This document shows positions 26,339-35,154 of a stretch of DNA of 64,000 nucleotides, piece after piece (position 1 is the first letter of the stretch; each line of letters starts with the position of its first letter). The position numbers and the translations under genes are program-made. A model generated the notes under the pieces. That model was not told where the DNA came from, did not search any database, and worked only from the letters and a program-made list of their open reading frames with translations. This stretch comes from JBDREC01 sp043820105 [NCBI: Pseudomonadota bacterium]. GTDB lineage: Bacteria; Bdellovibrionota_F; JAHFAK01. The stretch covers positions 1-64,000 of the forward strand of contig JBDREC010000065.1 in the NCBI GenBank assembly GCA_043820105.1, in the 5' to 3' direction.

Positions 26339-26935
26339 ATGAAAAAAACAGGTCTTTTTATTATTTTCTCCATCCTTTATCTTTTTGCAAATCTCTATGC
26401 TCAGGAAGGTGAAATTACTAAAATATCATCATCTGGAAAAAAAGTTATTATTGATGTTGGATCAAAAGATGGTGTATCTCAAAATGATATTGTATGGATT
26501 TTTTCAGGTGGCAAAAAGGTTGGAAAAGGTGTAGTTTCAAAAACAAAAAAAAGTTCAGCCATCGTTGATATAACTAAAAAAAGAGGTTCTCTTGAACTTG
26601 GAATGATAGCAGAAGTTGAAGGATCAGATGATTCTTTTAATGAAGAGGAAGATGAAGAAGAATATACTGAGAAAAGACCAAACAAAAGATCCAAAAGACT
26701 TGGCAGACCATCAGGTAGCAACACAGGTGCTTGTCTTGTCAGTTTTATTTTGGGAGCAGGAGCTGGAGAATGGCTCGTTTTAGAAACTCAAACATTTGGA
26801 TCTTGCTGCCTTGAACACTTAGCTTCAGGTATTCCCTGTGTTGGACAACTGGTATCAATTGGATCACTGATAGATGCCTACAGAGGAGAACCAAATCCAC
26901 AGATTAATTGGCTCTTTACTACTACTGATTTATAG
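26339..26935 (+). CDS. exported protein with FlgT-C-like domain and Cys-containing tail
   Basis: 198 residues. A signal peptide (LFIIFSILYLFANLYAQ) is followed by a small beta domain, GEITKISSSGKKVIIDVGSK then DGVSQNDIVWI, like the C-terminal domain of FlgT and related envelope proteins. An acidic/basic linker (about 100-125) leads to a hydrophobic C-terminus with SCCLEHLASGIPCVGQLVSIG that may sit in or on the membrane. ATG at 26339 behind AGGAG. It forms a tight run with the YidD-like and TPR genes downstream. Its exact function is not recognised. Confidence 0.55.
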   Translation: MKKTGLFIIFSILYLFANLYAQEGEITKISSSGKKVIIDVGSKDGVSQNDIVWIFSGGKKVGKGVVSKTKKSSAIVDITKKRGSLELGMIAEVEGSDDSFNEEEDEEEYTEKRPNKRSKRLGRPSGSNTGACLVSFILGAGAGEWLVLETQTFGSCCLEHLASGIPCVGQLVSIGSLIDAYRGEPNPQINWLFTTTDL

Positions 26936-26944
26936 CAACCCTTA

Positions 26945-27421
26945 ATGTTTTTTTACAAAGCCATTGTTTTATTATTTCTATTTATTTCGCAATTATTAAT
27001 ATCTGAAGAACTTATAATGAATCCTTTTAATTTCGAAAATACAAACATAGAAACATTGATGGCTTCCAAAAATTCCTGTAGTAGGTGTAATGACAAAGTA
27101 TTTAGACCCATTAAAAATTCTAATATAAAAATAGAGGTTCCAAAATTAACAAGCTCAATTTATTCAATGCCCCTTAAACTTTGGACAAATTACTTAACAA
27201 AAATTGATAATTCTACATGCCCAATGTACCCAACATGCTCTCACTTTTTCAAACTTGCTATTGCCAAACACAATTTTTATTTGGCCCTAACTTACACCCT
27301 GGCAAGAATGTTAAAAGAAACACCTGACATGGCTAAATTTGAAGAATATGAACTTATTTTAAAATTTGGCACATATCGATTTTATGATCCCCTTGAAAAC
27401 TACAATCTAAATGAGGATTAG
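26945..27421 (+). CDS. exported YidD-like protein
   Basis: 158 residues. The C-terminal 80 or so show the YidD (membrane protein insertion efficiency factor) pattern: CPMYPTCSHFFKLAIAKH followed by NFYLALTYTLARML and, at the end, FYDPLENY. Ordinary YidD is 70-90 residues and lies at the cytoplasmic face of the inner membrane. Here an N-terminal signal-like helix (IVLLFLFISQLLI) and an extra segment with CSRC are added, so the domain is probably periplasmic. It overlaps or abuts the TPR gene. A role in membrane insertion is uncertain given the changed location. Confidence 0.65.
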   Translation: MFFYKAIVLLFLFISQLLISEELIMNPFNFENTNIETLMASKNSCSRCNDKVFRPIKNSNIKIEVPKLTSSIYSMPLKLWTNYLTKIDNSTCPMYPTCSHFFKLAIAKHNFYLALTYTLARMLKETPDMAKFEEYELILKFGTYRFYDPLENYNLNED

Positions 27422-27422
27422 A

Positions 27423-28319
27423 ATGAAAACCCTAATTGGAAAAATATTAGTACTAATTTTACTATGCTCACAAATATGTTTTACATACGCTAAAGAAAAG
27501 GATACAATTAAATATCATGAAATTGCTGATAAGTTTTTTGATAATAATGATTATTATAGAGCAATAACCTACTATAAATTAGCTCTTTTTGAAGATGTGA
27601 CCTCAGAAAACAAACAAATATTATATTCAAAAATAGCAGATTCGTTTTACAAAGCCCAAAAAGCAGAAAGTGCAATTGAATATTATTTAATGGCTGAAAA
27701 AGAAACAGCTGATCCCATGATTTTAGCCAACCTTTGTTTTAAAATAGGTAAATTATACTATTTAAAAAGAAAAATTGGATTTGCTACAGAAAAGTTTCAA
27801 AGCTGCCTGGATAGGTTTCCAGACAAAATTGCTTCCCCAAAACTTAACTATTACCTGGGCTTTTCTAACATTGATATAAGTGAATTTGAAAAAGCAAAAA
27901 TGTACTTTTCAAAAATTGACCCCAAAAGCCAAGTCTTTGAGCTTTCCCAGGAAATCAAAAACAATCTGAATAATAAACCATTTAAGAAAAAAAATAAAAT
28001 CCTGGCTGGCCTTCTTTCAATAATTCCCGGAGCCGGGCAACTATACACAGAACACTATTCAGAAGCCATAGTATCTTTTGTCATTAATGGTCTTTTTGGA
28101 TTTTTAATTTATGACTCCTTTAGAAAATCACAAGAAATTGATAATTATGGTTACACAAACCTGGTAATTTTTTCAAGTCTAGGGCTTTCATTTTATAATG
28201 CCAATATCTATGGAGCTGCTCACAGCGCAAAACGATATAATCAAGCGAGTCAGAGAAAATTCATTCAAAGCTTGCACGATATAAATAACTCAAGCGAATT
28301 TGGACTAGAATTAGATTGA
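27423..28319 (+). CDS. exported TPR protein with C-terminal membrane segments
   Basis: About 298 residues. After a signal peptide (ILVLILLCSQICFTYA) come four or five tetratricopeptide-like helical pairs (about 25-180; for example YYRAITYYKLALF and KIGKLYYLKRKIGFATEKFQ). A C-terminal unit KILAGLLSIIPGAGQLYTEH with two hydrophobic helices follows, the PGAGQ box typical of DUF5683/TM2-like proteins. ATG at 27423 behind GAGG is preferred over the ATG at 27411. It ends the run of genes that begins at 26339. In other bacteria such TPR-PGxGQ proteins are found next to YidD homologues; the function is unknown. Confidence 0.6.
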   Translation: MKTLIGKILVLILLCSQICFTYAKEKDTIKYHEIADKFFDNNDYYRAITYYKLALFEDVTSENKQILYSKIADSFYKAQKAESAIEYYLMAEKETADPMILANLCFKIGKLYYLKRKIGFATEKFQSCLDRFPDKIASPKLNYYLGFSNIDISEFEKAKMYFSKIDPKSQVFELSQEIKNNLNNKPFKKKNKILAGLLSIIPGAGQLYTEHYSEAIVSFVINGLFGFLIYDSFRKSQEIDNYGYTNLVIFSSLGLSFYNANIYGAAHSAKRYNQASQRKFIQSLHDINNSSEFGLELD

Positions 28320-28328
28320 TCATGTTTC

Positions 28329-29003
28329 TTATATATCATCTGGATTGTAGCCAATAGCATGATACGGATTGCTAACACTTGTTGCAACATTAAGCATATG
28401 TCCTACAACTCTTTTGATAAATCTTAAAAATAAAACATAGGCCATTATATCTTTATTTACTAGTTTATCCTCAATTTCAAATAAACAAGCTATCTTATCA
28501 TCACAATCAGTCTGAAAAGCAGAGGCTTTTTTAATAAATACTTTTGCTTCACTTAGCTTATCATTATTATAGATATCCAAGAGATCATCAAACATTTTGC
28601 CCACAAGCATATACTTTTCCTTGAATTCTGCATTTTTACTACCAAAAATTGGTCTTGTTTTTCTCAGACAACTAATTTCTGTTAGATTTTTAACATAATC
28701 ACCCAGTCTTTCAAGATTATCAAGAACAGTGGATATTTTCATACCCTCAATTATATCCTCTCCCTTGGAAAGCAAAAGATGCTCAAGCAACATTTTTCTG
28801 GTTTTTCTATGCAGCTTATTAATTCTAATATCCATTTCTCTAACTTTTTCCTGAACCTCGCATGCAATGACATTATTTTCATAGCCTTGATATGCAATAT
28901 CATACATATTTTTAATAAGTTCAAGCATCTTTGTAACATTGTCAAATGCCTTAGAAACCAAATCTTTATAATCAGTAAAAACTTTAAATAGGTCTTCTAA
29001 CAT
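28329..29003 (-). CDS. PhoU/DUF47-like protein
   Basis: A 224-residue all-helical protein of the PhoU type. It shows REMDIRINKLHRKTRKMLLEH in the first half (compare the E/DxxxD metal-binding pattern) and NLERLGDYVKNLTEI, the classic ERIGD-like motif, in the second. Family members modulate phosphate transporters in response to phosphate status. It lies downstream of the Na/Pi cotransporter gene on the same strand, 31 bp after its stop, so it is likely the dedicated regulator of that transporter. ATG behind GGAGG. Confidence 0.8.
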   Translation of the reverse strand: MLEDLFKVFTDYKDLVSKAFDNVTKMLELIKNMYDIAYQGYENNVIACEVQEKVREMDIRINKLHRKTRKMLLEHLLLSKGEDIIEGMKISTVLDNLERLGDYVKNLTEISCLRKTRPIFGSKNAEFKEKYMLVGKMFDDLLDIYNNDKLSEAKVFIKKASAFQTDCDDKIACLFEIEDKLVNKDIMAYVLFLRFIKRVVGHMLNVATSVSNPYHAIGYNPDDI

Positions 29004-29034
29004 TGAATTTTACCTCCAATATAAAATAATATAA

Positions 29035-30321
29035 TTATCTAAAAATAAGTATCAAAATCATCGGCAATATAAAATACATAAACAATATAGCCAAAACAGG
29101 AATTGCCCTATTAATCATGCAAAGCTTTGCAAATTTTTGAGCCATAAAAATTGGAATTCTTTGCAAAGGCCAAAATATTGCAATTCCAACAACATTAAAG
29201 ATTAAATGAGAAAAAGCAACAGCTACTGCATTTACTTGCCCAACTGATAATGCTGCTAAAATCGCAGTAATAGTTGTTCCACAATTAGCTCCCAAGGTAA
29301 ATGGATAAATTTGATATATATTTAAAATTCCAGCTCCTGCCAAGGGAACAAGCAATGAAGTAGTAGCAGAAGAACTCTGCATTAAGGCAGTTAAAATAAG
29401 TCCTAAAAATAAAGATCTAAGTGCTGTTTTAAAAATGTACTTATGAAATAAACCCTCAACATGTTTTAATAAAGAAGTTTTCATCACTTTTACAATAATA
29501 ATCAACATTGCAAAAAGCATGAAAAGAGCAAAACCAAATTGAGCAAGATATCTATTAAAAAGAAAATCCGAGTAATGCTTAGCGAAACCAAAAATAAATG
29601 CAAAAAGTATAGAGGTGATAAATAATAAAAGATTAGTCTTTTTTTGCACTATCATTCTTGAAATTAAAAATTTGGCTATAAATAAAAAGGCAGTAACCAA
29701 AAGAAATATCATTGTAACATCAATTGTAAATTCATTTTTAAATAATGAAATAAAAAATGAAGCCTGTGGTTTAACAAGATATTTTAAAGGCGAAACAAAC
29801 TTGAGCCCCCCCATGGCTGAAAAAGTTTCTGCCATGAAAATGGAGAGTTTGCCAAGAAAATTGGTCATCAATTGTATTGGAAAAATAACAGCTACAGTAA
29901 GAAGATTAAAAAAATCGTGAACAATTGAACAAGAATAAGCCCGCTCAAATTCAACCTTATTGCCAATATGACCTAAGGAAACCAAGACGTTTGTAATACT
30001 TGTACCAATATTTGCTCCCATAACAAATGGAATAGCAATTTTTACAGCTTGACCGATATCTTCGCCAAAAGCAAAGGATCCAACAAGACCAACTACAATC
30101 GATGTAGTTGTTGAAGAAGATTGAATTGTGCATGTAATTAATATCCCAATGAGTAAAGCCAGAAATGGATTTTCAGCAAGCATTAATATATAGTCTTTGC
30201 CATGAAGAAGTCCAATATCTTTAAAAGCTCCCAGAAGCTTAATGCTAACAAAGAAATAATTAAGAGCAAATAAAAAGATAGCAAGACTAATAACAAGATG
30301 AAGAAATTTTTTAATATCCAT
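29035..30321 (-). CDS. Na/phosphate cotransporter (NptA/PNaS family)
   Basis: About 428 residues in an inverted-repeat membrane fold. The two family QSSS motifs are present: CTIQSSSTTTSIVVG in the first half and ALMQSSSATTSLLVP in the second, with GANIGTSITN and GANCGTTITA nearby. It imports phosphate with sodium. The start is ATG at 30321 (M-D-I-K-K-F); a further-upstream frame opening adds only a few atypical residues. The PhoU-like gene follows. The 240-bp spacer upstream is shared with the divergent six-cysteine gene. I see no clear Pho box. Confidence 0.85.
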   Translation of the reverse strand: MDIKKFLHLVISLAIFLFALNYFFVSIKLLGAFKDIGLLHGKDYILMLAENPFLALLIGILITCTIQSSSTTTSIVVGLVGSFAFGEDIGQAVKIAIPFVMGANIGTSITNVLVSLGHIGNKVEFERAYSCSIVHDFFNLLTVAVIFPIQLMTNFLGKLSIFMAETFSAMGGLKFVSPLKYLVKPQASFFISLFKNEFTIDVTMIFLLVTAFLFIAKFLISRMIVQKKTNLLLFITSILFAFIFGFAKHYSDFLFNRYLAQFGFALFMLFAMLIIIVKVMKTSLLKHVEGLFHKYIFKTALRSLFLGLILTALMQSSSATTSLLVPLAGAGILNIYQIYPFTLGANCGTTITAILAALSVGQVNAVAVAFSHLIFNVVGIAIFWPLQRIPIFMAQKFAKLCMINRAIPVLAILFMYFILPMILILIFR

Positions 30322-30500
30322 AATTTCAATCAGCTCCAAGTTATACAATTTGAGGCAACTTTTATATTTTTGTCTACATAATGTAAAGAATTATATTGTG
30401 ATAGTTATGTGAAGATTAAACAAATAACAAATGAATTCCATTATAATCACAGATACTTAAATCATGTTTAACTAAAATGAAGCCGCCCGCAAAAACATCC

Positions 30501-30529
30501 TTGACATTATGCGTTACATGCTATATGAA
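30501..30529 (+). promoter_or_regulatory. sigma-70-type promoter for the six-Cys gene
   Basis: TTGACA (30501-30506), 17 bases, then TATGAA (30524-30529). It lies 31 bp upstream of the ATG at 30560, which has GGAGG at 30551. The -35 is perfect and the -10 is partial; a TATATG two bases upstream is an alternative. Confidence 0.5.
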
Positions 30530-30559
30530 GATTAAAATTCTACAATAATTGGAGGCTTC

Positions 30560-31564
30560 ATGAACATTTCTCGAATTTATAGCTTTTGCTTTATAGTTGT
30601 CATATTGTTACCAATTTTTTTGCTGGCAGATGATACTGTAAAAGTAAACATGAACAATCAAGATTGTGTAAATAATGCTGGTAGCATATCTATGGGCATT
30701 GACATTAAAGGTGACCTCATTAATATCAACCCAACATGTGTTAATAGTTTCAAAATGGAAGTTTTATTAGAAGATAAAAGCGAGTGTGAAATTATTTCTG
30801 GAATGTGTTCAGGATTATTTCCTAAAAACAAACTTATTGTAAGTTGTACAAACGGCATTTTTCATGAAACCCAAATTAATTGCCCTGGGCAAGAAAAGGA
30901 AAATAAAACAGAGCTTAATGCTCCAATCCCAATAAATATTTTGCCAAGTCCTGCAGAAACACCTGCTCCTGTTGAACCGATTACTATAATTCCTGTTCCA
31001 GATGAAGTAAAACCGATTATTTTAGAAGATATAAAAACTCCAGAAACAGCTGAAGTGAAAAAAGAAGTTATTAAGGTAGATCCTCCAAAATCAAGATTTA
31101 GATATGCTCAGAAAGCATGTGAAGAAGGTAAACCTAATTTAGACCTAATGATTCAGGTAGCTGGTGAAGATTTCACTTTTTCACCTTTATGCAATGAAAA
31201 ATTTGAAAAACAATTTAAAACAACTAGCAATATTGCATGTTCTATCAATGCTGGAATGTGCACAGACCTTGATCCAAGTGCAAGCATAATTTATTCATGT
31301 TCAAATAATGATTATGTAAAAGCAGATGTTCCATGTAAGGAAATTTTAAAATTAAAACCAGAAGTCATGCCTGTTCCAACTGCAGCACCTGTTGTGCCCG
31401 CAAATACTCCACTAAACATGACGCCAACAAAGATAATTCCTTTACCAGCAATTGACAACTCAAGCACACAACCAACAGTCACACCTGTTGTTCCCAATAA
31501 TCCAACAGTACAAGTCAGCCTGAATGATGTAAAAAAAAAATCAATTTCTTCAATAATAATCTAA
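30560..31564 (+). CDS. exported six-cysteine-domain protein, N-terminal part
   Basis: 334 codons before a stop reached through a run of ten A. After a signal peptide (FIVVILLPIFLLAD) there are two copies of a 74-residue domain with six cysteines spaced C-x23-C-x15-C-x6-C-x12-C-x11-C, separated and followed by Pro-rich linkers (PSPAETPAPVEPITIIPVP; later PVPTAAPVVPANTP). The next frame downstream holds two more copies with the same spacing, so this is very likely the 5' part of one gene of about 550 codons, broken or shifted at 31531-31540. I do not recognise the domain. Six evenly spaced cysteines in an exported protein suggest three disulfides. Confidence 0.75.
   Translation: MNISRIYSFCFIVVILLPIFLLADDTVKVNMNNQDCVNNAGSISMGIDIKGDLININPTCVNSFKMEVLLEDKSECEIISGMCSGLFPKNKLIVSCTNGIFHETQINCPGQEKENKTELNAPIPINILPSPAETPAPVEPITIIPVPDEVKPIILEDIKTPETAEVKKEVIKVDPPKSRFRYAQKACEEGKPNLDLMIQVAGEDFTFSPLCNEKFEKQFKTTSNIACSINAGMCTDLDPSASIIYSCSNNDYVKADVPCKEILKLKPEVMPVPTAAPVVPANTPLNMTPTKIIPLPAIDNSSTQPTVTPVVPNNPTVQVSLNDVKKKSISSIII
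31531..31540 (+). other. A10 frameshift or slippage site
   Basis: Ten consecutive A lie exactly where the reading frame of the six-Cys gene changes. Reading straight through gives K-K-K-S-I-S-S-I-I-I-stop. Moving back one base (or adding one A) gives K-K-K-I-N-F-F-N-N-N and continues open to 32211. The first cysteine of domain 3 (FSQCQD, about 31588-31605) is encoded between this run and the first ATG of the downstream frame at 31615. This supports translation across the site, or recent mutation of a once continuous gene. Confidence 0.7.
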
Positions 31565-31614
31565 ATAGCATAAATATAGTCGGTGATTTTAGCCAGTGCC
31601 AAGATAATGATAAC

Positions 31615-32211
31615 ATGAACATGGTTATCAATGTAAATGTAGAGTTTTTTCAATTTACCCAAGCCTGCAAAGCAAACCAAAACAATAATTTCACAACAAG
31701 TAATGGCACGTTTTGCTCCGTAGCTTCAAGTATGTGCAGGCCAGGTGTTATGAATAATTATATAAGAGTTAGCTGTGATAATGGATCGGTTTTTCAGAAA
31801 GATTTAGATTGCTATAACTATGAAGATTATGATCATAATTTTGATTTCGATGATGATGATTATGATTTTGATAATAATTTTAGCTATCACTTTGATTATT
31901 CTAATCCAGGACCAAGAATCAAAAAAAGACATTTATATAACTATTATAATGATATTGATATAGATTCAGATAGAGGTGATTGTAAAGATGGCTTTGGTTC
32001 AATGGATATTGATGTTGAAATTGAAGATGAAGAATTTGAATTTAATCCTTCATGTAATTTTTCTTTTAATAAAAAATTTAAAACGCATCGGGGTCTTGAG
32101 TGCCAAATTAGATCTGGAATGTGTTCCCCCTGGTCTCCAAAGCGTCGAGTTGTTGTAAAATGCGAAAATGGCTTAGCACGAAGCATTCCGATTGCTTGCC
32201 CTAAAAGATAA
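31615..32211 (+). CDS. six-cysteine-domain protein, C-terminal part
   Basis: The frame is open from about 31528 and the first ATG is at 31615. It encodes two six-Cys domains (C-x22-C-x15-C-x6-C-x12-C-x11-C and the same with x23), separated by a very acidic linker rich in Asp, Tyr and Phe (FDFDDDDYDFDN). Starting at the ATG would lose the first cysteine of domain 3 and any signal peptide. This argues against an independent gene. No ribosome binding site stands before 31615. It ends with a CPKR tail, three bases short of the convergent gene. Confidence 0.65.
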   Translation: MNMVINVNVEFFQFTQACKANQNNNFTTSNGTFCSVASSMCRPGVMNNYIRVSCDNGSVFQKDLDCYNYEDYDHNFDFDDDDYDFDNNFSYHFDYSNPGPRIKKRHLYNYYNDIDIDSDRGDCKDGFGSMDIDVEIEDEEFEFNPSCNFSFNKKFKTHRGLECQIRSGMCSPWSPKRRVVVKCENGLARSIPIACPKR

Positions 32212-32213
32212 GG

Positions 32214-33275
32214 CTATTGTTTTTTAACAATAACTCTATAAAAACTGTCTTTTTCAAGACTTAGAATGAAGATTTCCCCATTATTATCCACAATCATATC
32301 ATCAGAAGAACCTGGGGAAAAAATATTGCTTCCCTTAAATTCAAGTCTTTCAATAAATTTTCCTTCTTTATTCAGTTTATGAATGCATTTAAATTTTACA
32401 TCTAAAATATAGATATTATCATTTCTATCACAGGCAATGGATGAAAATAAAGAATGTTTTTGATAATCCCTAATTAAATTACTTTTATAATGACCATTAT
32501 GATCAAATACTAATACCGAACCTATCCATTCAGAAAAATAAACATTCCCTTGAGAATTAATTGCTATATCAGTAAATATTATTGTTGAACTTTCAAAATT
32601 CAATTCACTTTTATTATAATCCAAAATTTGGACATTATTACCTGGAGTAAATTGTCCTAATAATTCTCGACCATGTTTTTCTGCAGCGAATATTCCAAAA
32701 AAAGTACCATCTTTATTTATCTCAATTTTATTAGGCGTCAAAGAAAGGTTAATTTTCTCAAGTTCTTCTTGTTCATTATTTTTAAAACTAAAAAGAAAAG
32801 GTGTATCCTTTGTAATCTTATCAATTCCATAAATAATTCCACTTTCATTAATAGCTATATCTTTAGTAATAATCATATCATTATCTTTATCTGCCATTTT
32901 TGTAATATCTAGCAAGTCAGTACTATTATCATTTGGATTAAAAACTATTAACCCTGGAATTAGTTCATCACTTTCTGTCCAATGTCCATGATGATTTATT
33001 AAAATATTGCCTTTATTATCTAAATTAATAGACTTTGGTTTTTGCATAAAATCAATAGCAATTTTTTCGACAGAAACATTGGTAACTTTAACACTTTCAG
33101 CTGCCAATGATCCCTTAACTGTCTCAGGACTATGTTGAATTTCACTGCTTGCTTTACTTTTAGCTTTGTATCCTTCAGGAACCGGCTTACAGCTAAATAA
33201 AATAATATTAAATAAAATTAATAAGCATATAATTGAAAAATATCTGACTAATAGATTTTTATTTGATTTTAACAT
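32214..33275 (-). CDS. lipoprotein with NHL-like beta-propeller
   Basis: 353 residues. The signal peptide ends in a lipobox (ILFSC, Cys29). The mature part has repeated blades with D-x-x-G-N-I motifs: LDNKGNILINHHG, AINESGIIYGIDK, AINSQGNVYFSEW, CDRNDNIYILDVK, VDNNGEIFILSLEK. This is the NHL/SMP-30-type propeller pattern. Such lipoproteins usually act as binding scaffolds; no catalytic residues stand out. ATG behind AAGAAGGTGG. It is convergent with the six-Cys gene. The lipoprotein at 34081-35013 is of a similar class. Confidence 0.7.
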   Translation of the reverse strand: MLKSNKNLLVRYFSIICLLILFNIILFSCKPVPEGYKAKSKASSEIQHSPETVKGSLAAESVKVTNVSVEKIAIDFMQKPKSINLDNKGNILINHHGHWTESDELIPGLIVFNPNDNSTDLLDITKMADKDNDMIITKDIAINESGIIYGIDKITKDTPFLFSFKNNEQEELEKINLSLTPNKIEINKDGTFFGIFAAEKHGRELLGQFTPGNNVQILDYNKSELNFESSTIIFTDIAINSQGNVYFSEWIGSVLVFDHNGHYKSNLIRDYQKHSLFSSIACDRNDNIYILDVKFKCIHKLNKEGKFIERLEFKGSNIFSPGSSDDMIVDNNGEIFILSLEKDSFYRVIVKKQ

Positions 33276-33453
33276 AATCCCACCTTCTTTTTATCTAAAT
33301 CCCTTTATCTGTGAGATTAAATGCAATATTTATACCAAAAAGAGTAAAATTAATTTTGCATTTAAAATCTAGGTATTATAAAAGAAATTAGTTTTTAATA
33401 AGTTAAAGACTATTAAATTTTTCTCCTTTTTTACATAAAAACAAGGATTACAG

Positions 33454-34086
33454 ATGACTTACAAAGCAATAGCCTTTGACCTTGATGGCACACTTATTGA
33501 TACTATGAATTTTACAATTAAGTATTTTATTGAAGCTGTGAATAAATTCAGAGAAAACAAGTTTTCATTTGATGAATTATTAAATCATGTAGGCGCACCT
33601 GAAGATGTTATTTTCAGAGATATAATGAAAGATGAGGCTATAGCCAGCAAGGCCTATGATTACTATAAAGACCTTTTTGTCAAAACCCTTCCTAAAATTA
33701 AATTAGATGAAGAAATGAAACTCATGCTGGATTCACTGCTGCAAAAAGGACTTATCATAGGGCTTGTAACTGGAAGGTGTAGAGATCTAGTTGAGATTTT
33801 TCTTAATCATCTAAATATGAAAAATTATTTTAATATTATAATAACTGGAAATGATCTTATTCATTATAAACCAAATCCTGAAGGTTTAATTAATTTTGTC
33901 AATTTTACAAAACTTGATAAATCCGAGATTCTTTATATTGGTGATATGAAAGCTGATATTCTCGCAGCGAGAAACTGTGGTGTAAACTGTGGCCTTGTAA
34001 AATGGTTTAAAATTGATAATTATGAAGTAGTTGAAAAACCTGATTATTTTTTAGAAAAACCAATGCAAATTATTGACCTTTTATAG
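33454..34086 (+). CDS. HAD-superfamily hydrolase (phosphoglycolate phosphatase-like)
   Basis: A 210-residue protein with the four HAD motifs: AFDLDGTLIDT (nucleophile Asp), LVTGRCRDLV (motif II Thr), the lysine in YKPNPEGL, and YIGDMKADILAARNCG (acidic motif IV). The cap domain lies between motifs I and II (about 16-80). It hydrolyses small phosphate esters; the exact substrate cannot be read. ATG behind AAGGA. The 3' end overlaps the convergent lipoprotein pseudogene by six bases. Confidence 0.88.
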   Translation: MTYKAIAFDLDGTLIDTMNFTIKYFIEAVNKFRENKFSFDELLNHVGAPEDVIFRDIMKDEAIASKAYDYYKDLFVKTLPKIKLDEEMKLMLDSLLQKGLIIGLVTGRCRDLVEIFLNHLNMKNYFNIIITGNDLIHYKPNPEGLINFVNFTKLDKSEILYIGDMKADILAARNCGVNCGLVKWFKIDNYEVVEKPDYFLEKPMQIIDLL

Positions 34087-35013
34087 CTGATAAAAGCGAA
34101 TCTGGCCTGAATCCATTAATGGAAGCACTAAAAGTTTCGATTTAGGACAAAAATCAAAGTCAGCGATATCAGTAACATCTGCTAAAATTTCTTTAACTGT
34201 GCCATTTTCACCAATCAAAAACATTTTATTTTCGCTTTTTGCCGAAACCAGCCACTTCTTACAGGATAAAGGTTCAATCCCATCAAGGTGACCCAAGTCT
34301 TCAGCGATAAAATGCACGCTTTTATCATTTAGATCTACAGTAAAAAATGATCCAATGCCATCATATTCCCATCCTGGCTTACTTCCTTTAGACCAGCTGG
34401 CCACATAAAGCTTGTTATGCTTAATATATAAACCATTTGGTGCATGAGTTTTGGCTTCACCTTCCTTTTTAATACCCTCAATAAAGACTTCACTTTTTAA
34501 GGTTTTGCCATCAACCTTATATATCTTTCTTTGCTGTGTATCAGAAACAAAAATATCACCGTTTGCATCAATTGCGATATCATTTAAAAACTCTGAATCC
34601 TCAAGAACAATTTTTTGAGCAAGGTTCTTTGTTTTAATATCAAAGGAATAAACTTTATTCACATCTGTAACATAAAGCTTATCATTAAAAACAGCCAAAC
34701 CCTTTGGATTATCAAGACCCTTGGCCCAAACTTTATCTCAAACTGCTCCATGCCTATCAAGAAGCATCAAAGTTCCATCTGCATTTTTTGCCTTATCTCC
34801 AATTACAGAAATAAAAACTTTTCCCTCGTAAATCAAAGTACACTCAGGATTAACAGCTTGACCTTCTAAAGTAAAAACCAATTTTGGATTCAAACTATCT
34901 GCATATTTTTTCCCACACCCTTTTTTCATCATTTTGCATTTTTTCTGACAACATGAGCTTGCAAAAATGAGTGCAGTTAAAATCACGATTAATATAAATA
35001 TTTTTCTAATCAT
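34081..35013 (-). pseudogene. NHL/SMP-30-like lipoprotein interrupted by in-frame TGA
   Basis: The same reading frame runs from ATG at 35013 to the stop at 34081 except for one TGA at 34738-34740. The first part has a lipobox signal (ALIFASSC) and a Cys/Lys-rich stretch. Protein-like sequence continues across the stop: LLDRHGAV, stop, DKVWAKGLDNPKGLAVF, followed by further propeller blades (YVTDVNKVYSFD, AIDANGDIFVSD, APNGLYIKHNKLYVA). TGA is one base from TTA, CGA, TGG or TGT. I see no adjacent selenocysteine-type hairpin by eye, and TGA is a normal stop elsewhere here. A nonsense mutation or sequencing error is most likely. ATG behind AAAGGTG. Confidence 0.7.
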
Positions 35014-35154
35014 GTGAATTCACCTTTCTAATTAATAAAAGAATCCTGGGATATATAAAACTAAGGTTCAGAAATTGCAACAGATAAAAAGTTTACAAAA
35101 GATCATTTGTTTGATAAAATTAGATTATATAGTTTAAATCTTGGGGACATCCAC

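Noticed and set aside
34738-34740. TGA as selenocysteine or as a recoded Trp codon
   Set aside because: TGA ends many other genes here, the surrounding propeller sequence does not call for selenocysteine, and no clear insertion hairpin is visible directly downstream.
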